DNA from: Parietaria judaica
Taxonomy: Eukaryota; Streptophyta; Magnoliopsida; Rosales; Urticaceae
Length of the DNA stretch: 64,000 nucleotides
Direction: 5' to 3'
Assembly: GCA_954871525.1 (NCBI GenBank)
Contig: OX940869.1
Coordinates: 17,822,001-17,886,000, forward strand
The notes beneath the pieces were generated by a model. It made no database searches. It was not told the DNA's origin and saw nothing but the letters and a program-made list of their open reading frames with translations. The translations under genes were made by a program, and so were the position numbers. This document shows, in pieces, positions 48,525 through 60,970 of the stretch (its first letter is position 1; every line of letters begins with the position of its first letter).

Positions 48525-49296
48525 CACAAGCGTAGCTAGTATGCTAGTAGCATATTCACGTGCATATGCTCATTAATCTTCAAAAAAAATACCACTATAT
48601 AGTATATATATTAAGTATAGTTTATGTAGTTGTTACATATATGTTTATTTTGTATTGTTTATAAGTCTTTATATCTATATACATGTATATTGATTGGGCC
48701 ATAATTAATTATTTATTATCGAAATACACTCGGCGGAAGGCAGTGCCGGCAACACTCGTTATTTTCGACGGTGTCGGTGACGTACTCAACGATATCAACG
48801 ATGCATTCGGCATTTTTTGACGTAATCGCGGTGTTGGCGACCCACTTGGCATTGTCGACAGTGTCGACAATGCATACTCACGACCAAGTGCGTTGCCGAC
48901 GCTGCGAAGTACGTCACCGACACCGCCGAGTATGTCGCATAAACTTATCCTTAACTTTGGTTTAGTGACCGAGCTCAAAGTTATATTGAAACTAAAACAT
49001 TGGGTATTTATGACGGCAAAAATAAGTATTGAAATATACTCTCTACGAAGTGTAAAAATGAGGTATTTATGTCGCATTTATCTCTATTTTTAAAAGTAGT
49101 TAAATAATTTTTTTCTCCAATCATATATTTACTTCTTAGATAATTAATTAATAAACTACAAAGAATAATAACTAAATTTTATTACTTTTATTATTAAAAT
49201 AATTTTTATTTCACTAAATTTTTAAAATAATTTTTCTTAAATCTCGATTTATTATAAAAGTGCATCGCCTGAAATACAAAGCTGGCTCCGCCACTG
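48525..49296. mobile_element. Small hAT-like element nested in LTR
   Basis: 772 bp flanked by GTTGTATG (48517-48524) and ATTGTATG (49297-49304), an 8-bp duplication with one mismatch. The ends CACAAGCGTAGCTAG and CTGGCTCCGCCACTG are imperfect inverted repeats. The flanking LTR sequence is continuous when it is removed. At 48760-48930 GGTGTCGGTGACGTACT and AGTACGTCACCGACACC are inverted. The 122-aa minus-strand open frame (48709-49077) runs through this and is not recognised as a protein. Confidence 0.85.
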
Positions 49297-49316
49297 ATTG
49301 TATGGGCCGGGCCCAA

Positions 49317-49574
49317 CATCGTGCGTTGACTGTAAGTGGGCTGTAGGGCGTTGACCCATTCGCACTTCATGTCAGACGGACCCTCCACTGTCAGTCGACT
49401 AGGGGTCCGGGCTCTGTCCGTTGCCTGTAACCTCGTCGCCGGCAGCATCGTGTGTTGACTGCGAGTGGACTATAGGGCGTTGACCCCTTCGCACTTCAGG
49501 TCAGACGAACCCTCTACTGTCAGTCGACCAGGAGTCCGGGCTCTGTCCGTTGCCTGTAACCTCGTCGCCGGCAG
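49317..49574. repeat. 129-bp tandem duplication within LTR
   Basis: 49317-49445 is repeated at 49446-49574 with several substitutions. Both copies run from CATCGTG(C/T)GTTGACTG to CTCGTCGCCGGCAG. The solo LTR at 39015 has this segment once. Confidence 0.92.
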
Positions 49575-49936
49575 CGAACTGGGCTGGGTTACAGGCAGGG
49601 GATGGCACTAGGGACGTGGTCTCCACGTAGGGAGGGTCTCGGTGAGATCCTCATGTGAACCCTGACAGACGAGACCCTTCCCCTTAGGTTCCTAACGTCG
49701 ATATGGGTCCACGACCGGTCCACAAAGTAGTACAGAAAGAGGGACGGTAACACGTGTCCCGTAGATCGGAATCTAGACAGGCAGGATCGTACACTCGTGT
49801 CGGGACTTTGTCCAGAGCTTCCGCCTTAGTCATTTCCTCTGTGGTCCGGATCTCCAGATAATCCCCGGCGGTCGGACCCCTCGGTCTGCATTATGGGTCC
49901 TGATACGGGGTCCTCGGTCTATCCGCGAAGTCGGTA

Positions 49937-52596
49937 GGTAATCATTGTGGGTACGTAATTATTTATCCTTGAACCATGGCTCTGATACCAATTGTTGGGA
50001 AGTTAATTACGTTTCCCGATAATATTATCACAATTTATGCCGTCAAGCCGTCCGGGTAACATTTAAAAAAATATTTAAAGAGGAAAAACTTGTTACCCGT
50101 ATAACGATTTGAACATCAGATAATAACCAAAATCAAGATATGATAAATTATTACTAATTTAACTTTTCATGAATTCATTATTAATAATCTAGTCTATAGG
50201 AAATAAATAAACTGTAAATAAAGGTTTGCATTTATTGACCCAATGCATAAGGCCGTACCTCAGGTGATGACGATTCCGGCTGCGCGTTCTGAACTGGGCA
50301 GGGCTTCGCCGATGCTGAGGGAAACTCCCGTGATCTTCTGGGATATTCTCCTGGACTCCTCATATCGAAGTGTGGGCTTCGCCGGCAGGACTCCGTCGCA
50401 AAAACTTTAACTGATGGTTCTTTTAAAGCTTTCGGAGAACAACGTCTCACTAAGCCGAACCAGAATAGAGAGATCAGAGGCTAAGAAATTCGCAGACTCT
50501 AGAGAGAGAGAGATCGAATTCTTGCTTTGGGGAAGGTGTGTAAAATGTGTAGAATGAGCCTTGTATTTATAGGCTCATGGAAAAGCCAATAAGGGAAGTT
50601 CCCTTCCTTGAATTTCGAATTCTATGATTGGTAAATATAATTAATTACTCAAACCAATGGCTAAGATTGAATCATCAAAGATCCAATGGTTCTAATTAAT
50701 TAGGGATTTAACCAAATAGAGAAACCATGAATAAATCAATTATCCAATCACTTCCCTATATAAGAGAATTCGAATTCCCTATGAATGCATATGGAAATTT
50801 CGAAATCAATAGTCTAGACCCAATGGTTGGAATTAAATCCATAACCAATCTAATGGACCATGTTGATTTAGCATAAAGTCAAATCTCATTACTTGCTCAC
50901 CAAGCAAAAATTCGACCTCCATTATAAAGAATTCGAATTTTGCATTTCCATATATACATGTTAATTAATTTCCATCCAATGGTTAAGAATAAAGCTTAAA
51001 CTAATCCAATGGATATAATTAATTAACCATTTTCGAATTTAGCTTTCCCAATAAATTATCTTGATCCAACTGTTAAGATCAAAGCTTGACCGATCTAATG
51101 AACCAAATTAATTTCAAGGTTTTCCATTAATACCTAAACATAGGTACTTATGCCGCATATTTGGTAAGTCCAAATCCAAGCAAATTCGTGTAAGCCCAAC
51201 TCACACATTTACTTGGGCCGCATTATTTCTACACATTCATATATATACCAAATATATATTAATATAAATAACAGAAATCTATTAATTATTAATTAATTAT
51301 CAATAAGAATATTAATAATTACATCCAAATAATTATATTATATTATTAACCTCTGATCTCAATATCACACATTAAATGCCGTGGTGCAACACCACCATTT
51401 AAATTCGTGACATGTGATTAAATTTCACATATTTACGAAAACAGTCGTAGACTTGGAAATTCTCTAAATCACAAACCGTACGTCGAAACGACTCGGTTCC
51501 AAAAGCAAAGTCTCTTAGAATTTAATTTTCAACAACTTTTCAGTTGATAAAAATCTCAACTCAACTTTCTTTTATCAGTTAAATTTCCAGAATTTAATTT
51601 CCTTGTATTTCAAAGTCTGACACAGACTCTAATTTTATGAATCCTGACAAATGATAAAACATATCGAATTTTAAATCACGTACGTATCATCCGTTCCAGA
51701 GCTATCCTGGGGACCATGGACCCGTATCACTGAAGCTCCAACGAACTGCTAGTGGTTCGTCAAACCTCGGTGTTATTCCACTATAAACCCGAGGCTGCAC
51801 TATCTAGTGATACAATATATATTATTCCCTTTTTAGCAAGGTGTCCATTTATACAATCAAATTCGGGTTATTGATCTTTCACTTGATGATCCACACACGA
51901 GCAGTCGGTTTTTACCGTTTTGCCTCTCATTGCATTTTCATCCTCAACTAAGTTAGTAATATTGTGAGTAACCCACTTATGGTTTCGATTCATAAGTTGC
52001 GCACGGGTACCTCTCACTTCTCACCACTAACAATCAAGGGAATCATCTTGACTCTGAAGAGAGCTATGTGATGTCTGTGTCTATGACCAAGCTACCCTTA
52101 TCTGTTGACTATCATGTTCCCAAAATAACAGCATTGGGAACAACAGTAAATGTGTTCTTTAATAGTTAAATCAAAGAACAATCAAGTCAACAGTCCAGGC
52201 TCGAGGTCACTCAAGACTTAGATCGAATATTCATTTGATCATCTACTAGTGACTCAATTCCAAGTTGTCAGTGACGGGTCTTATATAACAACTTCCGGAG
52301 TTTAAGTCAGGTCCAGTCCAGTATGAAGCCGCTTCATACTTAATGCACTTCTAGTCAGTGTAACACACACACTTAATCCAGAATAGGATTATCACATAGT
52401 CATATTAATGACCTTATACGATTAATGAGCTCCTACCCAGTTAATCAGGTCACAAACATTTTAAGTTCATTTATTATGATTATTAATTCATCATCACATT
52501 GACTCGGTTGTGATAGTAATAACGTAATTGCATCCTTTATGAACTATGGAACAAACATTCTATTTTACTCTACCAGAAACTATAATAAGATTAACA
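49937..52596 (-). mobile_element. Copia-type LTR with primer-binding site (family C remnant)
   Basis: The LTR is 49993-52596 (about 2.6 kb, TGTTGGGAAG ... GATTAACA). To its left, the minus strand reads ATTGGTATCAGAGCCATGG, an initiator-Met tRNA primer-binding site, and about 40 bases of internal region remain before the break at 49937. This is therefore the 5' LTR end of a minus-strand element whose body is lost. A TATA box (CCTATAAATAC on minus) is near 50570. The start of the LTR matches 62749-64000. The PBS plus CATGG form is typical of Ty1/copia elements, so that class is inferred. The 72-aa frame at 50232-50450 lies in the LTR. Confidence 0.85.
49976..49992 (-). other. Initiator-Met tRNA primer-binding site of family C
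   Basis: GGCTCTGATACCAAT on the plus strand is the reverse complement of the standard ATTGGTATCAGAGCC. It abuts the TGTTGGGA terminus of the LTR. Confidence 0.88.
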
Positions 52597-53187
52597 TAAT
52601 TCACCTCCGACGCTCAACATTAGGCAAGTACCCGAGGGAGGAGGTGTTTAGAGGAAGTAGGAGAGCTCTAGGGGCTAGCTGTAGAGAGAGGAAGTCGATT
52701 TGAGAGACTCGAAATGAGATGGTTGAAATGAGAAAACCGGAGCTCTATTTATAGGAGAGGCCAGGGATTCAAACACGATTATATGTCACGCGCCCTCACG
52801 TGTGGCTTCCTTGCGCCATACTCCGGGGAAACTTGCTCCCCACTCTGCTGACGTCAGCCACCTGGAGGGCGCGTGGGAGCGCGTACGGCACGTGGGAGGG
52901 CATGTGGAGGCTGCTGGTGCCACGTGGCAGTGTGTGGGGCCCGCTCGAGGTGCTTCTGGGGCCGTTTTTTGGTCCCGGAAGAGTCCCGAAGCCTAATTTT
53001 ATAAAATTTATGTCCTTTTTGAGTATCTCGATAGTTTTAGGAACATCTGGATACTTTGTTTTGCAAAAATGGATCTTCGGTGAATATTTTGCTTGAAATT
53101 GAATATAAATTAATAAAAGAAAACGTTAATTAAATAACTTTTCTTTTATTAATTCACAAATATCAATTCCGTAAAACACCCATGACA

Positions 53188-54650
53188 TGAACCTTAAATA
53201 TGACATCTGCTGTAATGACATCAAGCACGAAACGTCGGTCAATTGATGACTATAAGTCGGGAGGTACCCGAGATTGCAACGGTCGCCACTGTATCCACAT
53301 GATTTAAAGATCCACTGCCAAGAGGATCAGGGGACTGATGCATTCTACTGCGACGTGGCTCCATACGGAGAATTGGGTAATTGAGATTAAGTCATTCCTT
53401 CTGCTTTGTTCACTTTCTTAGAATGGGTCATTGATTTTGTGTAACAACCCTTCCTATCTGATAGAAAATGATCCCATAATCCTGAATCGATCTTACCTGA
53501 GATCGCAAATCCCAAGTTTATCTATGAAGAGCAGATCTAATTAGATTAGTGTCTATAATTGATTTCTTCTGTGTAATACTAATCGATAGGGCCTCATTGG
53601 TAAGTGCTACAAGATCTCGTACATTGGAACCCATGGCTATATTTATGAATTTCTTAGTAATAGAAATGCATGTCCTACCGAGACAAAATTTGTAACCTGC
53701 TATCTTCTTGCTTAGCTGGCAAAGATTTCCCTCCGTGGAAAGGATGATTCATTCGTATCGATATGAGAGTCCAACTATATTGCATTCTGATAATTATTCA
53801 AGAACAATATTTATTTAGATGGGCGACACAGTAAACCCATCGATAACGTGTCGGGATCCAAATTTACACGGACCGAAAGCCAACACAAGACCTTTAATCA
53901 AAGGAACCATGTGGCAGAGGCATCAAGGGAAAATCTTGTTATGTCCCTCCTTTGCCATGTGGATGACGATTCCGAATCGGATATCTTGAGAAGGGCCCTA
54001 GCCGATGAAGAATCCTACTCGACTCGAACTTACCCAATCAAGTGGAAAATGCGTCTAGGCAGAACCACGACATCGGATGAGGATAAGCGAAACCTGCCCG
54101 ACTCAACACTCGAAGAATCACCCAAGGGCATCCGCTAAATACGTCCAAAAGTGAAGATCCTAGCCACATGAAATATGTCCCCCAACGGCCCGACAAGATC
54201 GGCAGCTCAGCGAACACACGCAGAGCTTTGGGACCATAAGGATCATGAGATTAGAGTTTTCAGCATTGTAATAAGAGCCCATTAGAAGCTCAAATACTTG
54301 CCTATAAATAATATAAGACATCCTTTATTAAGGACAAGCCCTAGCCAATCCCTCACCTGGATACTCTCAAAAGAAAGCACAAATCCTTAGAAACATTCTC
54401 CTCCTTTATGATTCTTGTACTAGAGAATCCAAACTTATAGTTGAGGTTCTCCACAAACTTTGTACGAGATCATAAAGGAAATCAATGGATAAGAATGACT
54501 ATGAACTATCATTTACTCTTGCATTTCTTATCGTCTATTTTCTAGATTGATTGTTAATTTGCAAACGATATTTAACGGAAGCACACAACCCTAGTTTTCC
54601 ACCAGATAACACTCTTTAAAAACGTCATTATAACGTGTTCCATGGTGATT
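53188..54650 (+). other. Repeat-like region, possible LTR with TATA box
   Basis: A TATA-type word CCTATAAATAATATAAG (about 54301) is followed by an untranslated-leader-like stretch. TGTCGGGATCC (53848) could be an LTR start. ATAACG occurs just before it and again near 54629, but the proposed end lacks a CA terminus, so the boundaries are not supported. The 96-aa open frame 53848-54138 has no family I recognise and probably lies in the LTR's U3. Confidence 0.3.
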
Positions 54651-54699
54651 GGTTGAGCTTATTTTCACCCAAACATAACGGTAGTCAATTTTATTGGCA

Positions 54700-56538
54700 A
54701 GAAATATAATTTAATCCTCGCTTCAAAGAAAGATACACACTACTAAATTCATTGTGCAAACTAGAAACAGTCATGGAATGGAACACATAAACAATGGATT
54801 TGGGCCTTGGTGTAGGCCCAAATTGATTAGGTTCCGCTAAACGGCGTCGTAAGATGATTCCGTTTGAGAGAGAGAGAAAGAAAGGCAAAAAAATCTGTCG
54901 GGTCTTTCATTCAGTTGATGGCTTAGCTTCCGATAAAACTCTTCCAATCTCTTCTCGTGAAACTCAAACCTCCATTACATTACATTCACTCTCTCTCTTT
55001 CGAAGGTGAAAGCTCGCACCCTTTCTCTCCTCAGGAATTTCATTGTTTTCCCATTTTCGGATGAAATGTATGTATGTATGTCTCGTTTCGTTTAATTTCT
55101 TTCGATTTTCAGTATGTTTCTTGTAGGATTCTATACAAGCTTCTGTCTTTTTTTCTGGGATTGTTTCGTGGAGAAAAAGAAATGTGTTGGGAAAGAATCC
55201 GAATTTAGTTTTCACATGCACCGGGTTCATCGTCAAGGCTCTCTCTCTTTCTTGCTTTAATTTTTTTTATTATTCGATTGAATAAATGTTTGAATTCAAT
55301 CTGGTAAAATGTACGTGTTTTTTGTTGTTGCTGATTAAATGTGAATACATTAGGTTAGTAGAGATATATATGATTTGATTGCTTGTTTTCTGGTATACGA
55401 TGCAAAGCAATGTTTTTTCATGAGTGCACTATTTCTATTTTGGCACAAGAACCGTTTTGACCCGCGAATTCGACATTTGACCAAGAAAACTTCGTGCTTT
55501 TTATTTTTCCCGATCTTGAGGTAAGAAATTTGACTTGAAATATATGATATTATTTGTAAATTTTGAGTATTTTTTTTTTTTTATTGGTATACCCATCGGT
55601 TTCTTTGGTTCTGGTTTTTGAAACTCTTACGGAAACTCTATTGGTATACCCGTAAATTGGAATCACGGTCGGTTGCGGCTTGCAGACTTTTAAACACTTT
55701 GCATTCAAAGTTTAATGCAGGTGATGAGCTGGGCTACAGTGAGCTTTAAATGATGTCTTAGGGGCGTAAACTAGGAGGGTAGATTGGGGATTTCTCTTGG
55801 TGTTTGGTCATTAGCTTTTCTTAGTGATTTACTGATTTTAATTTTAATTTTGGTCTACGAGATTGATTCTGGAATGCTCATGTAGATGAATAATTTTTGT
55901 GTTCTTATGTCACGTGTGGTTTGGTATAATTTAGATTCGAAAAACATAATAGTACAAGAAATTTTGGTGACTCCGAAATCTAGTTATTATGATTAGCGCA
56001 TTTTGCGTAGCTATACCCTCTATTTTCAATTTTCGCAAAAATATACCGTGTATGTTCGGAAATAGAAAAAATATTCATTCAAAGTGTACTTCAGTTTTCT
56101 TTTTATGCCCTCTATTCATAGAGGATATAAAAAGCAAGTTTCCATTCTGATTAAGTTTTTTGATTCTGAGAACACATTGAATAACCTGATTTGCGTATCA
56201 ACCCTCATAATAATTTTCTTATAACTTTTATTTTGGCGTTTTATGCTTATGAGCGAAATAGGTCTTCATTCATGTTTGGTCAGTTGAGTTTCCTATTGAA
56301 CATGATTAGGAGAGTTTTCGGTCTAGCTCTCTAACTATAGACCGAATCTTTGGTTGCTCGTTTACATTTATCAATAATATCTCCGGAAGTTCATCTCCTT
56401 GGTGAGATTCTTGAAAATTCGATAGGGGCTGAATTTTCGGAAGTTCATCCCCTATAAATGAACAAGTTCGCAAGTTTTTTAATGTTTTTTTTTTTCCTTT
56501 CTATTTCTTATTGACTGCAGGGTAAATAGGCAACAGGG
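54700..56538 (+). promoter_or_regulatory. Probable promoter, 5' UTR exon and first intron of FCP1-like gene
   Basis: 54840-55020 has a GA/CT-rich, leader-like stretch ending in CTCTCCTCAG-type sequence. The coding exon begins 19 bases after an acceptor (TTGACTGCAG, ending about 56520), so an untranslated exon must lie upstream. The transcript start and the first donor site could not be fixed. No other coding region is recognised in this 1.8 kb. Confidence 0.4.
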
Positions 56539-58584
56539 ATGATCAAGAGCACCATAACATGTATTGATGTCACGCTAATAGCGATCAGCGGTACTCGAAA
56601 ACACGCGATGGAAAATAAATATGTTGGCAAGAGCACAAACAATCTGCCAGTGACAAAGAGTGAAGTCAAAGTCAACGCATCACAAGGAAATTTGACGCTC
56701 CAGTCACCATTTATGAAGTCTCTTTCTCTTGAGATGGAGGTGGGAAAACCCCTGAATCCCGAGCAAGTGACGCTTGTTCGGAGACAAAGAACACGACGGA
56801 GAAATAGGAAGAAGAGCCCAGCTTTAGATCAAAACGGCACTAAGACTAAAGAGCTGCCCAAGACAGATGCGATGACCGGTGATATCCATATGACTATGAG
56901 TAGCATTACGACTATAAATCTGCCCAGTGAAAAAAATGGTCAGCAAGTAATTACTTCACCGAGAGCTACTAGCGACGATGTGAATAGAGTGAAGGGTGAA
57001 GCAGGTTTTTCTGATGCGTCATTCCGGACATTGCCTCTGAGTTGTCCAAGGAAAAAGCTTCTTATTCTTGATATTAATGGATTACTAGCCGATATCGTTT
57101 CTCCGCCTCCGAAGGAACATAAGGCAGACACTACAATCGCAAGACGAGCAGGTTGAGATTTTCCTGCTTTTTTCTCTTTTCATTTATAAGAGTTAATTTA
57201 TAATATGTTTGGACCCGAGTCGGTCCAGACACTAAATTTATTAAAAATCCGGACAAACGGAATTAACCAATGCGAAAAATCCCAGTTTGTATTTTATTCA
57301 GCGAACCACAAATTAATAACAAGGAGATTGTTCCTTCGAGAACACGGTCAAAGCTCTCCAACGGTGTCTTTGAGTCGAGTTGACACTAAACAGAACATAA
57401 AAGATTCCTAGGCCTCCAACGGACGCCTAATCCAAAGAATGAAATAACTAATAGAATCAAGCTTAAAATACGTTGTAATTTGCCTAAATGCCAGTATTGT
57501 TGTTTCTCCTTCGGTGCATAATTATAACGGATCTATCATAATCATAATCGTAATATTATTTTTATTATTTTTTCCAGTTTTCAGGAGACCTGCTTGCAGA
57601 GATTTCCTGAAGTTCTGCTTCGAGCATTTTGAAGTTGGAGTTTGGTCTTCGAGATCGGAGTAAGATTTCAACCTTCGAACCATTGCCCGTGATGTTGTTT
57701 TTTTACTGCTAACAAGAGATTGTCTTACCCTGTAAATTCATTTTGTACCCTTTGAGTTAGTTCTTCAGAAAATCGACAAGAAATAGTACTAATCCGTTGA
57801 CGTCTTTTAATAACATTTTTAAAGGAAAATCGCGTCAAGAGTACTTGATTATCTTTTAGGAGACATGAAGCACCAGCTACTCTTTTGCTGGGTAAGAAAC
57901 TTCAGTTCCATATATCAACTGCAATACCGTGATTTCGTAAAGCTATCTATTTTTATGAACAAGTGGCTCATGTGCGGTAATTGGTTTTCCAGGATCTATC
58001 TCGTTGCACTGCTACGGGGTTCAGAACGCTCGAGAATCGACATAAAACCCTGGTTTTCAAAGAGTTGAGGAGGATTTGGGAAAAGCAAGACCCTGATCTT
58101 CCATGGGAAAAGGGTGAATATAACCAATCGAACACGTTACTCTTGGATGATTCCCCGTATAAAGCCTTGCTTAATCCTGTAAGCTCATTCTCTTTCGGGT
58201 CTATTTTCTGTATTGGAAACCTCTGTGCCTGAATCGGTTCCCTTCCGACGCAGGCATACACTTCCGTCTTCCCTCATTCATACAAGTTCGGGGATATCGG
58301 GAATGACAGTTCACTAGGTAATTTGGTTTTGCATTCAAATCTTATATCGACGCGTGTACGTTAACATCACAAAACACGACTTGATACATGTTTGTCTAGG
58401 TGCCGGAGGCGATCTTCGAGTGTATCTGGAAAAGTTAGCTGTGGCGAAAGATGTCCCGAAATTTGTAGAGCAAAACCCGTTCGGTCAGAGGCCGATAAAC
58501 CAGAGCAGTTCATCTTGGGACTTTTACCTCAAAGTCATTACCGCAATGTATTCCTTGCCAAACTCAGTACAACCTCACTCATGA
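56539..58584 (+). CDS. FCP1/NIF-type HAD-superfamily phosphatase-like protein
   Basis: Exons: 56539-57151, 57578-57659, 57825-57891, 57993-58178, 58254-58317, 58400-58584. All are GT-AG, phases agree, and the protein has 398 aa. Residues 1-170 are basic, Ser/Thr-rich and probably disordered, with a cluster RRQRTRRRNRKK like a nuclear localisation signal. The FCP1-homology (NLI-interacting factor) domain follows: LLILDINGLL (nucleophile Asp178), VGVWSSR (225-230) and LLLDDSPYKALLNP (303-316, metal-binding Asp pair). Canonical members carry DLDETL and remove phosphate from Ser/Thr, for example on the RNA polymerase II tail. Here the second Asp of DxD is Asn180. I recall plant relatives with a similar DxN form, so this may be a subfamily trait. 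Substrate is unknown. The ATG follows a splice acceptor with a 19-base leader. Confidence 0.92.
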
Positions 58585-59751
58585 TTTGACATTTCTCAAA
58601 GAAAATATACTTTTTTCTTTTTTGTCCAAACTTTGAAACTCAGGGTCGATCAGTCAGTGAATTGCAAACAAAGACTTGAGAGCCGAATGCTTTGAAAAAA
58701 GGATCCTTAGGTTATTACAAAATTATATATATACATAATATATATCAACTGAACTTAAATGGGTCAAGTACATCTTTTGAGTTTGCTTTGCAATTGAGTC
58801 TTCCATACATCATATTATTATCAGTTGATGATAGAACTAATATATATATATATATATATATATTTTGGTTAAGGTTGAATAAATAACATAATGTGTAAGG
58901 TGATTTTTTAGGCCCAGGTGATTTTTTAGGCCCCTAATGTCCTATTTTGGTATGAAAATCACATATTTTCGTTAAAATGGAGAACCAAGACCCGGATGAA
59001 GCTTTCAAAAAACCAGGTTGGTCCATTTTTGGTCCGGTCCTGTCCAGTCTGGATTTATTTATTTTATTTCTGATAGTGTAAGTTATTATAAACTTAGTTT
59101 TCATGCATTATTTAAAATTTATATTATGTATCCTATGTTATATAAAGGCATATTTTTTTACTTATAAGCAAAATTAAGTATGGACCGCTAGTCTGCCGGC
59201 TCGGTTTCTTAAAATGTACCTTCTTGAAACCGAGACTTGAACTGGGACCAGTTTCGAGAGGGGCCTGTCTTTTTCTGAACCGGGCCGAAAAGGGCCAAAA
59301 AAAAGTCCGATTCCCGATCCCGCTACCACCCGTACTAAAGTAGGGTCTCTCTTTAATTTCATCCAAGAAGGGTCATGATCAAGAGCACACATTTGTTCAT
59401 TAAATGAATTGTCCGAACGTTTTTCTTGTATAATGTCAGCTTGTACTGAAAACACGACTTTTCTCACATCTTTGATGATAATCTTTGCCTTGTCTTTCTC
59501 ATCATTTTCCTCTGCAAAGGGGATTTTGGTGTTGACACTTTAACCCTAGGTGAGGTGGCCCAGTTGCCCATCCTTGTTGAATTCAACCTTCTCTACCACT
59601 CATAATTCTCTTCCACTGAGATGATAGAATATCACATCTATAACCAAAGAGTTCTATCATGCACTGTTTTACCTTCTTTCATCACACTTACATGATTCAA
59701 ACAAGAGTTATTAGTGAAAAAAAAAACACCAAGTTTCTTTAAAAAACAATA
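58585..59751. other. Intergenic region downstream of FCP1-like gene
   Basis: Contains the 3' UTR of the preceding gene and a (TA)n run at 58840-58861. A block at 59030-59340 is rich in GGTCC/GGACC and CCGGGCC words and is probably an old MITE. No gene was recognised; the frames at 59133 and 59174 follow the repeat. Confidence 0.4.
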
Positions 59752-59759
59752 GATATAGT

Positions 59760-60709
59760 CAGTGACGGAGCCAGCCTTTTAATATAGAAGGGGCACTGAG
59801 TAAATTTTTTAAAAAACAAATAACTTTAAAATAATGCAAATTTTTTTAATACACGCTCAAGAACACTCACGCACTCACAAATCGAAATAATATTTTCACA
59901 TATAGACACAATATAATTTGTGAGAGAAATACTTGTTCTGGTGTTGCGTTATTAAGGTGTTCTTTTCTAAAATAAAAGAGATAAATAAATCCAGACTAAT
60001 CATGAGTATTTACATGTTAAAAACATTAACACGGAGGAGAAATATTAAAGTTAGTTACTACCATGCGAAAAAATAAGAATTTATTTTCTTCCAATTAGAA
60101 TACACGTATAAAAAAATATTTTAGAAAAACAATAAGATAATGTTGGTTCCAAAATTATCCATCTCTGCCAAAACACGAAAACACGCTCGGGAAGATGAAT
60201 ATAATAAAACAAACGACAACAGTGAAACGATCTATGAACGCACGCCACTCTCCTCTATATGAACACACACGTCTCTGCACATCAAATACACAATCTCACA
60301 ACATTGTGTTTATATATATATATATATATTACGATGTGCAAACTGACAAACAAACAAGGAAGTGCAAGATCACAGTATAAATGGAGAAGGCTTCTCTGAT
60401 TAATTGAAATTATTGTAGACGAATGAAAAACAAAGTGGAGTTGAAGAAATATACAATTGGAGTTGAAGAAATAGATACGCATTACTGCATCTAGTCAGGA
60501 AAACAAACATGAATAAACCCTAAGCAACTAATTTGTTGTATGCATGTAACAGAAAGCTAAATTATTGGTTAACAACTACTTATTGACTAACCCTAGCTAA
60601 CTGAGACTAATTCCAATACGACCTTGCCGACTCATACGTATAATTTTATTTTTCACGAGAATGAGGGAGGGCAGGGGCCCATTGTGGGTCCCCCCTCCCT
60701 CCGTCGCTG
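59760..60709. mobile_element. Small hAT-like element, 950 bp
   Basis: The ends CAGTGACGGAG and CTCCGTCGCTG are inverted with one mismatch. The 8-bp flanks GATATAGT (59752-59759) and GCTATAAT (60710-60717) match at six of eight positions. The ending CAGTGGCGGAGCCAG-type terminus is shared with the element at 48525-49296. It contains a (TA)n run at 60310-60329 and no coding region. Confidence 0.75.
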
Positions 60710-60970
60710 GCTATAATTAGTAATACGTTGGACAGAGTTGTCAAACTCTATAACACAAGTTCCAAAATGGCTGGAAAAAAGTATATGGCATGTTACTATT
60801 AGTGTTTGATAGCTTTATCCGGTTAAAAGAAAAATACGAACAAATATTTATCCTTACGTATTGGAGGAGAATTGATATTTTTTGCCGCTAATATCCATTC
60901 AAACAACGACATGTAATCAAGATTATTTTTAAATTTTTTTTTTATTAAAAATGAACTCCATGATATATAT

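Larger units (their letters stand above)
48471..53187 (-). mobile_element. LTR of family B, interrupted by two insertions
   Basis: The LTR parts are 48471-48524, 49305-49936 and about 52597-53187. They are collinear with the solo LTR at 39015-40484, from TGTTGATGCTG to CCCATGACA. A small hAT-like element splits the first junction and a Copia-type LTR remnant splits the second. About 230 bases of LTR, including the G tract, are missing at the second junction. A 129-bp tandem duplication sits at 49317-49574. The flanks CGGAC and TGAAC do not form a convincing duplication. Confidence 0.85.

Noticed and set aside
48709..49077. 122-aa minus-strand ORF
   Set aside because: It runs through an inverted repeat inside a small hAT-like element and shows no recognisable domain.
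50232..50450. 72-aa minus-strand ORF in the Copia-type LTR
   Set aside because: It lies within the LTR; part of the sequence recurs at 63000-63170 but the frame has no protein family.
53848..54138. 96-aa plus-strand ORF as a small gene
   Set aside because: No family was recognised, and it lies in repeat-like sequence upstream of a TATA word; more likely LTR U3 sequence.
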